A stretch of 56,500 nt of DNA from Bacteroidota bacterium (GTDB taxonomy: Bacteria; Bacteroidota; Bacteroidia; Flavobacteriales; Weeksellaceae): positions 1 to 56,500 of the forward strand of contig JAFDZI010000049.1 in NCBI GenBank assembly GCA_018266955.1. The letters are read 5' to 3'. Made by a program: the position numbers and the translations under genes. The notes below the pieces were generated by a model. It saw only the letters and a list, made by a program, of their open reading frames with translations. It searched no databases and was not told the origin of the DNA. This document shows positions 1 to 9,401 of this stretch, piece by piece. Every line of letters starts with the position of its first letter. Within the stretch, counting starts at the first letter, position 1.

Positions 1-1
1 T

Positions 2-67
2 ACACACTTTTTTGGGACAGTATCGGTTTTTGTGAAGCTGAATGAGATAATGGTTACGGAAAGTTGA
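2..67 (+). CDS. Possible 3' end of an upstream gene (partial)
   Basis: An open frame runs from the window edge to a TGA at 65-67 and would encode about 21 residues ending VFVKLNEIMVTES. A second frame is also open to about position 45, so the choice is weak. It lies on the same strand as the next small gene, which begins about 50 bases later. No function can be assigned from so short a tail. Confidence 0.25.
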   Translation, partial: THFFGTVSVFVKLNEIMVTES

Positions 68-118
68 GTAATCGAATTGAGGAAAATTATTATATTCGTT
101 TTTAAGAACTTTTCTTTT

Positions 119-478
119 ATGGAAGGAATTTTAGAATTGTTTAAGGAGTATTGGGCGAATGAGCCTTTGGAGGTAACATCATACTTGAATGATTGCATGG
201 ATTTGTTGCACGGTTTTGCGCAGGAGAAAGGAATTGAGTTTGATGGTTATTTTCAGGAGCGTTGGGAAGATGCTGCAGATACGATTGTGAATTTTGATGA
301 GGATTATTTTGAGAACAGGGATAGGAAAAATTTGTATGTTTTTCTTTCTGCCCTTTATGATGATGAGGTTTTTGATTATTTACAAAGTGCTTACGCCATT
401 GCAAAGTTGGAAGCTCCTACCCAAGAATGGGTTAAGCTGCAGGTGGATGGGTTAATTGCTAAGGGGGTGAGGTTTTGA
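119..478 (+). CDS. Small acidic protein of unknown function
   Basis: This 119-residue protein is soluble, acidic and probably all-helical; no signal peptide or membrane segment is visible and I do not recognise the family. A longer reading from a TTG at 77 exists, but its extra residues (MRKIIIFVFKNF) are unlike the rest, so the ATG at 119 is preferred. It is the only clear plus-strand gene in the first 12 kb and converges on the minus-strand cysteine-rich gene, with a strong hairpin between the two. Its position at the edge of a restriction island leaves open a role as an immunity or accessory protein, but nothing in the sequence shows this. Confidence 0.6.
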   Translation: MEGILELFKEYWANEPLEVTSYLNDCMDLLHGFAQEKGIEFDGYFQERWEDAADTIVNFDEDYFENRDRKNLYVFLSALYDDEVFDYLQSAYAIAKLEAPTQEWVKLQVDGLIAKGVRF

Positions 479-499
479 TTGAATTTGACTATTTATAAG

Positions 500-523
500 C
501 TCCGAAGTCAGGAGACTTCGGAG
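500..523. terminator. Perfect 10-bp hairpin between convergent genes
   Basis: CTCCGAAGTC, a four-base AGGA loop and GACTTCGGAG form a perfect 10-bp stem in the 61-bp gap between the plus-strand gene ending at 478 and the minus-strand gene ending at 540. There is no clean T-run on either side, so it may act as an RNA end stabiliser and not as a classical intrinsic terminator. Confidence 0.55.
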
Positions 524-539
524 AGCGGGGGATATTATT

Positions 540-1493
540 TTAAAAGGGAAAAGTTTCATCATCTTCATATTCAAAATCTTCATTTAGTGAGTCTTCTTCA
601 GGCAAAATTAAATCCCAATATGTATTCATCAGATGATGCACTGAATGGGTATAATATAGTTCGCTTAGTTTGAATTTTAAATTTCGGTTTACAATATAAT
701 CCTGTAAAAAATCACTTTTATAATCAAATTCATAAAAGCCATAAGGAAAGATTTCTTCGCATTCATATAGCCACGGAATTACTTTATCATCCGTAATTAC
801 ATCAAATTCAGAAAATTTCAGAAATAATTCTTTTGCTGTTTTTTCCTTTTCAATGAAAGCACTAAAGTGTTTGACCGCTGAAATAAATTTTCTTATTTCC
901 TGTGAATACTTATAGTGATTGTCTGTAAATAAGTTCTTTATTGAATCAAATTTTTTATATTCCAGAACCCAAGGCTGATAAAAGGAAGAGGAGAGAATAC
1001 CTTCTTTTTCTATTTCGTCTGTGATTTCTTTCACACCTCTGTCACATTCAGACATTTCCTGATAGTTCTTGTATGTCGGTTTCCAATCATATCTTTCGTC
1101 AGTATAAAAGTACGGTGCAATCCAAGTATTCACAATCTCTATCCCCTCCGTTTTGAATGAGGAGCAGGAACAAATATCATTGTAATCATCTTCATTTTCT
1201 TCAAAAATCAAACTCAGACAACATTCGCCATCAGGATTGACCAGAGAAACGCCTTTTCTACCTTTGTAGCAGTTCGTGCATTCCCCCGGATAAATCTTAA
1301 AACCTAATTTAGTTTCAGGAAATTCTTTTATACGTTCAAAAAACTCTTTATATCTTTCTATAAATAGTTCTTTTGAAACATCGCTGTAATTTTGGCCATC
1401 ATTAAGCAACACTTCCAGCATTTCTGCATCCAGTGTTCTGAAAGCCTCCAGGATGAGTTGTTTTTTGCGATTTGATTTTAGAATTTTATTCAC
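540..1493 (-). CDS. Cysteine-rich protein of unknown function, last gene of the RecQ-type operon
   Basis: This is a 317-residue soluble protein that I do not recognise. Around residues 70-115 it carries CTNCYKG, a CC pair and CSCSS, a spacing that could hold a zinc ion. The C-terminus is very acidic (EDSLNEDFEYEDDE). No signal peptide or membrane segment is visible. It starts 73 bp downstream of the membrane coiled-coil gene on the same strand, so it may be the third member of the helicase operon, although the gap is large enough for its own promoter. Its partners suggest a role in phage or plasmid defence; this is inference from neighbourhood only. Confidence 0.7.
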   Translation of the reverse strand: MNKILKSNRKKQLILEAFRTLDAEMLEVLLNDGQNYSDVSKELFIERYKEFFERIKEFPETKLGFKIYPGECTNCYKGRKGVSLVNPDGECCLSLIFEENEDDYNDICSCSSFKTEGIEIVNTWIAPYFYTDERYDWKPTYKNYQEMSECDRGVKEITDEIEKEGILSSSFYQPWVLEYKKFDSIKNLFTDNHYKYSQEIRKFISAVKHFSAFIEKEKTAKELFLKFSEFDVITDDKVIPWLYECEEIFPYGFYEFDYKSDFLQDYIVNRNLKFKLSELYYTHSVHHLMNTYWDLILPEEDSLNEDFEYEDDETFPF

Positions 1494-1566
1494 TTTAATT
1501 GAAAGTAGTTTTTACAAAAACTATTAAAATAGTGGTCACAAAGGAAGATAACAGTAAGCTAAATTA

Positions 1567-2409
1567 CTATAAAAAATGTAAAATGACCGTTGATAAAATC
1601 GCAGCTAATACAAGTATCAACAAAATTTTGTAGTTGGAATCCTGCTTTTTAAACATTAAGTCCTGAGAAGATTTTACTGCTTTCATATCGTTACTGATTA
1701 TTGACTGTAAATCCGTAATGTTTTTATTGACTTCACTTACTTTTTGTTCCAGAGAAAATAATTTTTCCTGGAAGATCACAGTCTGATTTGAAATCGCAAG
1801 GAGGGAGAAATTTATGTTATTGGTGGCTCCAAAGATCTCCGATAGTCTTTTATCATGTTTATTGAAATGTTCTTCGAGATCAACTTTATGAATCCTTTCT
1901 ACTTCTCCTTCCAGCTTTTGGTGGGTAGTGTCCAGACCGGATTTTAGCTCACCTAAAAGGCGCATCTTTTGTTCAAGATTTACATTTAATTTATCTAAAA
2001 AGCCAGTATACGAATCTTCATAACTCTCGCGAGCTTTATCGAAAAGGTTTATTTTTTCGGTTACCTGTTCGGTAACATGATTGTAGAACTGTTCATTAGC
2101 GTTTTCGAATTTTTCTTTAAAATCAATTTTATCAATTTGCTCTATACGCTGCTGAAGATCATTTATTTTAGAATTGAACTCTAAAATCTGCTCTTTAAGT
2201 GTGTCATCGGTTTTCAAAATGAAATCTGTAGAAATAGCGGCTAAGTTATCACCGAGACGGTTAAAGTGTTCCGGAATCTCACGCGCAAGCAGGATGGTTT
2301 TATTAACATCTTCGCGTAACTGTTCAATTTTAGCTAACTGGTCTTTCAGTTTTGTAACATTCTCTAAAGAAGAAGCAATTATTGCCTCAGTATTGTAAGT
2401 CTCTCTCAT
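1567..2409 (-). CDS. Coiled-coil protein with a C-terminal membrane anchor
   Basis: The 280-residue protein is almost entirely heptad-rich coiled coil (about residues 15-255) and ends in one hydrophobic segment (KILLILVLAAILSTVILHFL), so it is probably tail-anchored in the inner membrane with its rod in the cytoplasm. There is no signal peptide. Its ATG overlaps the TGA of the RecQ-like helicase by four bases (ATGA, 2406-2409), a sign of translational coupling and matched stoichiometry. The same shape is used by membrane partners in several anti-phage systems, but I cannot place this protein in a named family. A sensor or membrane-effector role is inference. Confidence 0.8.
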   Translation of the reverse strand: MRETYNTEAIIASSLENVTKLKDQLAKIEQLREDVNKTILLAREIPEHFNRLGDNLAAISTDFILKTDDTLKEQILEFNSKINDLQQRIEQIDKIDFKEKFENANEQFYNHVTEQVTEKINLFDKARESYEDSYTGFLDKLNVNLEQKMRLLGELKSGLDTTHQKLEGEVERIHKVDLEEHFNKHDKRLSEIFGATNNINFSLLAISNQTVIFQEKLFSLEQKVSEVNKNITDLQSIISNDMKAVKSSQDLMFKKQDSNYKILLILVLAAILSTVILHFL

Positions 2410-5400
2410 ATAAGCTGCGTTTTATAGTTGTTAAGTAATTTTTCTATTTGCTGTGCCTGAAGATTTTGAAGTAAATCATTCTTTATCAAGTCAATATCAA
2501 AGATACTTGGATTGTCGGGGCGAATGTTGGCACTTAATTTCTTAAAGTAATTTTCGAAAATCTTTTTTACCAATCCATAGTCATCCTGGTGGAAGTTATT
2601 ATCCGAAAATAGTCGATCGAAACCACTTCTAATAACAAAATTAGCTTCATTACGGTACGAAATATTATTTGTGGAGTATAAAGCGAAAGCGTTTAGCAGA
2701 CTTAATATCCAATCTGTTTCGAGTTCAGCAGTTGTAAGCGAATATGTTATTTTCTTACAAGAACCTATCAGATGTTTGTAATTATTCTGTTCTGTACCGA
2801 ACTTTAAAATCTCATCAGAAATAAATTTATACAGGATTTCGGTTGGTTTCAGAATTTTATCCTGGTATTTTCGGTAGTCGTCTAATAAAGATACCTCTTT
2901 ACCGTCTTCCTTAAAATGTGGTTTGGCGTATTTGGCATTAAAGTAATAATAAATCTGTTCCTTTAAATAGAAGTTTTTTTCAAGGTCGGTGCCTTCCATC
3001 GACAACATTTCCTCGAGATGTTTTTTTATTTCATCTGTCGCGATCTTTCTTTTGTGCGCAATTTCAGTCATCGAGAAATCTGCAATGTGAAATAGGAGAA
3101 CCAATATATCATCCACTAAATTCTTTGGGTCAAATGACAGGGATTCGGAAATTTTTTCGATTTCTTTTTCTACGGTAATTTCGGACTGATAGCGGCGAAG
3201 ATATTTTGAAAGATTGTTTAAGTAAAAATCAATGGAAGCAGCTTTGTAAAATGTACATTTATAAAATTTTTTGTTATAATCTTTGGTATATGACTTCAAA
3301 ACACCTAAAGCATTCAACCTATAAACAATTTTTCCTGTTTCATTCTTATCCCGAGATGCGAGAAAGGGTTCTTCAATTTCTGCTATCTGAGTGTCTGACA
3401 AATCAACTTCATTTAAAATACCGCGCAGATTCATATTAAACCAAAAGTCTTCAACATCGTTACTATCTTTGAAAACCCATTTAATCTCATCTTTTTTTTC
3501 TTTTTTATCATTAAGTAAATGCTGCACTACTTTGTCTTCAGTTTCGGCTAATAAATTATGTTCGAATGCTAAATAGAACCGGAAATCTCCCTCCTGAGTG
3601 CTATTAAATACCTCTCTAAAAGGAGGTTGCACATCGGCTTCCAAGTTAAATTCAGTTCTGTTTAATAACCGTGACAACTGGGCTTTTTCAATTTTTGCTC
3701 CTTTAAAGGCCAGGTTAAAGAAAAAATCATGTATTTCCCGATCCGGTGATGAAACAGTAAGAATTTCATTTGCATATCTAGGAATAACTTCTTTTAAAAA
3801 TTTTACATATGCTGGTGCTAGCGCGGCTTCATTTCCATCCTTTCTCATATATTTAAATTCGCATTCGGCGAGATAATTTAAAAAATCTTCTTTGGTTGCG
3901 AGGGTTTTATCTTCCGGGTCTAATGATTCGCGCACTATTTTCATCTGGAATGAGTTAAGACCGGGAACATATTTGTACAGCATTATTGGGTTTATAGCGT
4001 ACTTTTTTCTTGGATCCACAAAAATTGTTGAGACGGCAGTCTTTTTATCTCTGCCAGCACGGCCACATTCCTGAACCAAACTTTCTAAGGATCCGGAATA
4101 ATTTATGTGGTAAGTAGAACGTATATTATCCTTGTCGATACCCATTCCAAATGCCTTAGTACAGACCATGTTATTAACCTTTCCGCCTGTGAACAGGTTG
4201 AAATTTTCGGTTATTATTTTTTGTTGTTGATCGTTATCAGGACTATGGTAAAAAGTAGCAGGTATACCATTCATGTGTAACTGCTGCTCGACATAACGTA
4301 CGCCTTTTTTATTTCTAAATTCTCCATTATCATTTTTATCTGTTCCTTTGACTGCGCAGAAGGTAATTGAGGCCTGATCGCTCAAGTTGTTTTGAAATAA
4401 AAATGAATCTTTTTTTTGAAAAATCAATCCGTCATTATCAGTAACCGGTGCATTGAATTCATCCCGCTGGCAAAAATCCAATTTGTCAAACTTGTCAAAA
4501 TGATGCTTTTGTGATTGTAACAACACTTCAGGATCATTAAAATATGCAAAAGTTTCTTTAAATGATTTCATTTCTTCGACTAACGCAACAGATCTATCTT
4601 CAAACCTTGAAACATCTACCACCCTAAAAAATAATTCGGGACGGATCGTATTTTCAATCATAATAGTGGCCTGGGCCACATCATCACTTTCAATGCTCAG
4701 TTCCCGTTCGATATCTGCCAACACATCAAAGGAGGCTGTCGCTGTAAGGCCGATAAGACCAATTTTGGTCCTGTCCCTCTCATCAGAAGAATTTCTGGAG
4801 TATGAATAGGTCTGGGCGTTTTTACCGAGCATAAGATAATCGGTCCGGAAATCATGCCCCCATTCTGAAAGACAATGCACTTCATCAACCACACAATAGA
4901 TGATATTTTGACCAAAACCTGTAGAATGAATGTTTGACAGTACATCTCTGAAATTTTCGATGACAAATCTTTCCGGAGAAATAAAAATCATCTGTTTTTT
5001 GCCCAGTTTGAAATCTGCTATACTTTGATTCTTAGTGGTGTCATCCTGGCTGGAGTTAATATAAGCAACAGAATCTATCCAATTTTCTTTCAGGACGCGA
5101 ACCTGATCCTCCATCAGCGATTTGATTGGGTCTACAATCACTGTTAAACCCGGCTGCATAAAAGCGGGTATTTGAAAAGTCAGAGATTTACCGCCGCCGG
5201 TAGGCAGTAAACCGATTACGGGTGCTTTCTGCAATGCCCGTGAAATTATTGGTAACTGGCCCTCTCTGAAACTTTTTTTAAAAAATATATTCCTGAGAAA
5301 ATAATTTATAGGCTGTATCAATTCAGCAACAGGTGAATATGAGGTGTCTTCATTCCGGATCACCAATGGTTTGTAGCGCAGTGGTTCTGAGCAATAAATC

Positions 5401-6701
5401 TGTCTGGATCCTTCGACCGTCTGATTTACAAAATGTGCACTCCTAACCGTGAGAAAATTAAGGCTGGTGGTATTATTGAAATTATAAATATTATCACGTA
5501 GCAACATAGAACTGTCAATAACCAGATCGTACTGGTCTTCACTGAATTGTGCCCAGTCAATATTTTCAAGCCCGCAGTTCAGGCATTCGTCATAGAGCCA
5601 ATTTTTGTCCTGTAATAAAACTGCATGAATTTGAGGAAGTTTTAATTTATCTTCATCATGAAGTAAAGCATTCAGATTAGAGACAAAATCCTGAAATATC
5701 TGTAAGGCAAGTGCTGCACCAGGAATATCTCTTTCAATAAAACATATATTAAGCGCTTCTTTATTAAGTACGTCCGGATTCCGAATGAAATATTCTAATA
5801 AAGTTTTCTGAATCCGGGCAACAGAAAATGGTAATAATGCTATGGTATACAGTGGTAAATTTTCCACGATACTCCGCCCGTAATTTTTATTTAAAATATC
5901 GATTAAAGTTTGATCAAAGTCTTTAGAAATGTCTGTCTGCTGATCAATCTTCGAAAAAGGGTAACGAATAACCTCAGCATTAGCTTCATTAGCAAGATTG
6001 TCTCTGATTTTATCATAAATGAGATATTCAGTACTTAAATGATGGGGACCGTCAACTTCAAAAATCACTGTTTTGTAGGAAGGAGAAAGAATGATGTCTC
6101 CATTATAATCAACACCTGTCTTGAAAGGTACTTTGTATGGTATTGAATAAGAAAAATCAAGTCTTTTGGAGTTCGTTCCCTTAGGATTAAGTGTACTAAA
6201 AAATCTTTGAGGCTGAAGAATTTGCTTAAATACAGGTGATTCGTTTTGTAGGAATTTCCACTCCAAATCAGAATCTAACTGGCCTGCATAATTATTTCTA
6301 TCTATATCGAGCTTAGGGTATACCAAGTGTAGCACTTCAAAGAATTCAGAATAGGGTATCATAATATTCCCCAATGAGAATTTCTCTTCGTACTCTTTGT
6401 CGAAATTACGAAGTACCAAGCCAGCCTTTTCCAGCGCTTCTTCGACCACAATTGGTGCCCGCGTTGGCAATCCTCGAGTGAGGATGTTATTCTGAACCGC
6501 TAAACAAGGGTTTATGCAGAGATAGTCTATTTCTTTATTTGTCGGGAATGTTAAATTAAAACTGGAAATGTTTTCAAACAGACCGCGCAGTTTATTTACT
6601 TCATTATCTTTTAATGAATGCTTGAAAAAAGACTTGTATTCAAATTGTTTATTAATAATTTGAGAAACGCCATCTAGAATATAGCCTGCCTGGAAGTTCA
6701 T
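2406..6701 (-). CDS. RecQ-type DNA helicase with N-terminal nuclease-like domain
   Basis: This 1431-residue protein is more than twice the size of housekeeping RecQ. Residues about 210-250 read TVIFEVDGPHHL followed by an R...D...RYPF segment, resembling the Vsr/DUF559 branch of PD-(D/E)XK nucleases. The helicase core follows: Walker A LPTGGGKS near 499-506, motif Ia DPIKSLMEDQV, Walker B VVDEVHCLSEWGHDFR near 604 (DEVH in place of DEAH), motif III GLTATAS, then GMGID and QECGRAGR. The C-terminal 450 residues are helical and unassigned; no clear RQC zinc site or HRDC domain was seen. It starts 139 bp after hsdR on the same strand and is coupled to the coiled-coil gene. ATP-driven DNA unwinding is expected from the family; a defence role is inferred from context. 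Confidence 0.85.
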   Translation of the reverse strand: MNFQAGYILDGVSQIINKQFEYKSFFKHSLKDNEVNKLRGLFENISSFNLTFPTNKEIDYLCINPCLAVQNNILTRGLPTRAPIVVEEALEKAGLVLRNFDKEYEEKFSLGNIMIPYSEFFEVLHLVYPKLDIDRNNYAGQLDSDLEWKFLQNESPVFKQILQPQRFFSTLNPKGTNSKRLDFSYSIPYKVPFKTGVDYNGDIILSPSYKTVIFEVDGPHHLSTEYLIYDKIRDNLANEANAEVIRYPFSKIDQQTDISKDFDQTLIDILNKNYGRSIVENLPLYTIALLPFSVARIQKTLLEYFIRNPDVLNKEALNICFIERDIPGAALALQIFQDFVSNLNALLHDEDKLKLPQIHAVLLQDKNWLYDECLNCGLENIDWAQFSEDQYDLVIDSSMLLRDNIYNFNNTTSLNFLTVRSAHFVNQTVEGSRQIYCSEPLRYKPLVIRNEDTSYSPVAELIQPINYFLRNIFFKKSFREGQLPIISRALQKAPVIGLLPTGGGKSLTFQIPAFMQPGLTVIVDPIKSLMEDQVRVLKENWIDSVAYINSSQDDTTKNQSIADFKLGKKQMIFISPERFVIENFRDVLSNIHSTGFGQNIIYCVVDEVHCLSEWGHDFRTDYLMLGKNAQTYSYSRNSSDERDRTKIGLIGLTATASFDVLADIERELSIESDDVAQATIMIENTIRPELFFRVVDVSRFEDRSVALVEEMKSFKETFAYFNDPEVLLQSQKHHFDKFDKLDFCQRDEFNAPVTDNDGLIFQKKDSFLFQNNLSDQASITFCAVKGTDKNDNGEFRNKKGVRYVEQQLHMNGIPATFYHSPDNDQQQKIITENFNLFTGGKVNNMVCTKAFGMGIDKDNIRSTYHINYSGSLESLVQECGRAGRDKKTAVSTIFVDPRKKYAINPIMLYKYVPGLNSFQMKIVRESLDPEDKTLATKEDFLNYLAECEFKYMRKDGNEAALAPAYVKFLKEVIPRYANEILTVSSPDREIHDFFFNLAFKGAKIEKAQLSRLLNRTEFNLEADVQPPFREVFNSTQEGDFRFYLAFEHNLLAETEDKVVQHLLNDKKEKKDEIKWVFKDSNDVEDFWFNMNLRGILNEVDLSDTQIAEIEEPFLASRDKNETGKIVYRLNALGVLKSYTKDYNKKFYKCTFYKAASIDFYLNNLSKYLRRYQSEITVEKEIEKISESLSFDPKNLVDDILVLLFHIADFSMTEIAHKRKIATDEIKKHLEEMLSMEGTDLEKNFYLKEQIYYYFNAKYAKPHFKEDGKEVSLLDDYRKYQDKILKPTEILYKFISDEILKFGTEQNNYKHLIGSCKKITYSLTTAELETDWILSLLNAFALYSTNNISYRNEANFVIRSGFDRLFSDNNFHQDDYGLVKKIFENYFKKLSANIRPDNPSIFDIDLIKNDLLQNLQAQQIEKLLNNYKTQLI

Positions 6702-6840
6702 GTGTTTATGGTTTAGGGGTAGCGGGTGATTTAATAATTTGTATTTCTAGGTAGTTCGCATTATTTGTTCAAGGTTAATTATATCTGAAGTTTAAATTTG
6801 GTCTTTACTAAAATAAAAAAACACGTACTTTTTTGGAATA

Positions 6841-9261
6841 CTACACATACAAATAACGTTGGTATTGTATAAAATTCTGTCTAATAGCTTGAACATTTCC
6901 TAACTTATTTTTTGCGTCTTTGATGGAGTGGTATTTTAGCTGGAGGAAGTCACTAATTTTTTCATCATCTAATTCTTCTACCCCTACTTTTATGTATTGC
7001 TCTAAAACAAATTCTAGGAAAGCTCTATTTTCTGCATCCATTTCTGTAAAATGTGCTCTTGCTTTTTCAGCTCTTCTGCTTCTCTCTAGGATTTCTGAAT
7101 TGTAAGCTACATAGGATAAAACATCAAAAATATCAGATTCTTCTGCATTAAGAATTTTCTGAAATTCTCTTAATTGGTCTTTTGTAAAACCTTTCTCAGA
7201 AAGTCTTTCTAATAATTTTTTTCTGGTAGATGGTATGCTCCATTGTTCTTTTAAATCTTCTTCGCTGGTGAAAAAAATGGGTAATGTACCATACAGTTTT
7301 TGTAGAAACTCTTGAGCTGATATAGGTTTGCCATCTGCACTCCAAAAAGATGTGGTGACCATGCTTTGCAGCTGCCTTACTTTACCATCTGAAAGTTTAA
7401 CTTCTATCATCATTTTTTTGGCATTACATCTACAGTCTATATAACCACAAATTTCACAAGGTGTATCTGTGATTTCGCAAACACATGGTCTCTGACCGCA
7501 TGTTTTACAAATAGGTTTTTCTTTTGGTTGTTGAGGTGCAGGAGGTTCTAAAGGAGGTCCGTCCCAAGTTGGGTCTTTGAAATGATGGTATGCTTTTACA
7601 TAATCATAGATGGTGAAATAGTCTTTATTATCATATAACCTGGTTCCTCTTCCTACAATCTGTTTGAACTCAATCATAGAGTTTACAGGACGAAGCAATA
7701 CAATGTTTCTAATCTCTGGTGCATCTACCCCAGTAGAAAGTTTTTCTGATGTGGTAAGAATGGTAGGAATAGATTTTTCATTGTCTTGGAAATCTCTAAG
7801 ATATTTTTCGCCTAACGCCCCATCATCGGCTGTTACTCTTTGACAATAATTAGGATTTTTACTGTCTGAGAACTGATTGATTAAATCTCTAATCGCTAAA
7901 GCGTGCATTTGCGTAGCACAGAAAACCAAAGTTTTTTGGTTTTGGTCTATTAGTTTTAAAAATTCTTTTACTCTAAATTCTTCACGGTCTTTTATGGTGA
8001 TGATTTTATTAAAATCTTCTTCTGTATAGGTTTTTTCTGAATCAATTTCTCCTTGAATGACTTTATCATCTGAAGTGTATTGATATTCTGAAATATTGGT
8101 GTCTATTTGTTTTACACGGAATGGGGTAAGAAAACCGTCATTAATTCCTTGTTTCAATGAGTACTCATAAACAGGCTTTCCGAAGTAAGAATAAGTATCT
8201 GCGTTTACATCTCTTTTAGGTGTTGCGGTAAGCCCTAACTGTGTAGCTGGGGAGAAATATTCTAGAATTTCTCTCCAAGAGCTTTCGTCATTTGCACCAC
8301 CACGATGGCACTCGTCTATGATGATAAAATCAAAATAATCTTTGGGATATTGTCCGAAATTAGCTTTGGGCTTTGTTTCATAGATTTCTTTATCTTCGGC
8401 AACTTCACTCCAATCATAATTCATTTCTTTGCTAGTACCCGACATAAAAGTTTGAAAAATGGTAAAGAAAATACTTCCATTTTTAGGCACTTGTCCTTTT
8501 TTATTAATTTCTGCTGGTTTAATTCTTACCAAAGCGTTTTCTTCGAAAGCTCCAAAAGCATTAAAGGCTTGATCTGCCAAAATATTTCTATCTGCAAGGA
8601 ATAAAATTCTAGGTAGCCTTTGGCCATCTTTTCTGATATTCCATCTGGCGTGAAATAATTTCCAAGCGATTTGGAAAGCTATAGCAGTTTTACCAGTACC
8701 AGTAGCCAAGGTTAAAAGAATTCTTTTTTTGTCAGATGCTACGGCGTCTAGTACTGCATTAATAGCATTTTGCTGATAATATCTGAGTTCCCAAGTGCCT
8801 CCTTTGGTTTCAAAAGGGATATTGAAAAACTTCTGATTCCAGTTTTCTTTTTCCGAAACTCTAATATTTTCATTAGGGAATAACAAATCCCAAATTTGCT
8901 GAGGAGTAGGAATTTCTTGAATATCATTTTCAGAGCCGTTTAGGTCTGCCATATAATATTTGATACCATTGGTGCAGATTGCGAAACGCAGATTAAGTCT
9001 GGCCGCATAATCTTTGGCTTGTGCCAAACCTTCGGTATAGTAGCAAGATTCTGCTTTGGCTTCTAGAACTGCAACATTACGGTTATTGTACTGAAGAATG
9101 TAATCTGCTTTATCAGGCATGGCACGTTTGCCATTGCCAATTAAACGGCCTTTGGTAATGGGATATTCTCGGCGAATTCTACTTTCTGGAACAACTGCCC
9201 AACCTTGTTTGGCAAGATGTGGGTCTATTAATTCAGCTCTTGTTTCGGATTCGTTTCTCAT
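6841..9261 (-). CDS. hsdR: Type I restriction enzyme, R (motor and nuclease) subunit, EcoEI-like
   Basis: HsdR translocates DNA with ATP and cuts it when the HsdS-recognised site is unmethylated. The 806-residue length fits the EcoEI branch. The N-terminus has the HSDR_N nuclease fold with AVLEAKAES (E67, K69) after D53. The SF2 motor follows: LATGTGKT at 185-192, IIDECHRG near 314-321 and GLTATP near 343. A cysteine-rich knuckle (CKTCGQRPCVC and CEICGYIDCRC) lies near 590-620, and an EcoEI_R_C-like tail ends in NFIQYQRYLYV. It follows hsdS after 140 bp that contain a copy of a dispersed repeat. It looks intact. The ATG at 9261 opens directly into the conserved N-domain. Confidence 0.93.
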   Translation of the reverse strand: MRNESETRAELIDPHLAKQGWAVVPESRIRREYPITKGRLIGNGKRAMPDKADYILQYNNRNVAVLEAKAESCYYTEGLAQAKDYAARLNLRFAICTNGIKYYMADLNGSENDIQEIPTPQQIWDLLFPNENIRVSEKENWNQKFFNIPFETKGGTWELRYYQQNAINAVLDAVASDKKRILLTLATGTGKTAIAFQIAWKLFHARWNIRKDGQRLPRILFLADRNILADQAFNAFGAFEENALVRIKPAEINKKGQVPKNGSIFFTIFQTFMSGTSKEMNYDWSEVAEDKEIYETKPKANFGQYPKDYFDFIIIDECHRGGANDESSWREILEYFSPATQLGLTATPKRDVNADTYSYFGKPVYEYSLKQGINDGFLTPFRVKQIDTNISEYQYTSDDKVIQGEIDSEKTYTEEDFNKIITIKDREEFRVKEFLKLIDQNQKTLVFCATQMHALAIRDLINQFSDSKNPNYCQRVTADDGALGEKYLRDFQDNEKSIPTILTTSEKLSTGVDAPEIRNIVLLRPVNSMIEFKQIVGRGTRLYDNKDYFTIYDYVKAYHHFKDPTWDGPPLEPPAPQQPKEKPICKTCGQRPCVCEITDTPCEICGYIDCRCNAKKMMIEVKLSDGKVRQLQSMVTTSFWSADGKPISAQEFLQKLYGTLPIFFTSEEDLKEQWSIPSTRKKLLERLSEKGFTKDQLREFQKILNAEESDIFDVLSYVAYNSEILERSRRAEKARAHFTEMDAENRAFLEFVLEQYIKVGVEELDDEKISDFLQLKYHSIKDAKNKLGNVQAIRQNFIQYQRYLYV

Positions 9262-9342
9262 GGAATGAGTTTTTTGGTGTAATTATTTTGTTTTTTTTAT
9301 CTAATTATTATCATTAGGACTGGCTCTATTAATTACTTTTTA

Positions 9343-9380
9343 GAGATTAACTTCGCCGAACCACTTCGTTAGGTTTCCTA
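9343..9380 (+). repeat. Dispersed repeat, copy a (GAACCACTTCG family)
   Basis: The gap between hsdS and hsdR contains GATTAACTTCGCCGAACC followed by ACTTCGTTAGGTTTCCTAC. Close relatives lie at 33,377-33,417 and 51,789-51,830, sharing the core CCACTTCG(T)TAGGTTT. All are intergenic. This copy is the only one inside the restriction island. Confidence 0.6.
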
Positions 9381-9401
9381 CAGAATGACAAAGTGAGTGG
9401 T

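Noticed and set aside
479..673. A 64-codon plus-strand ORF starting with TTG right after the first gene
   Set aside because: It contains the perfect hairpin at 500-523 and is antisense to the acidic 3' end of the cysteine-rich gene.
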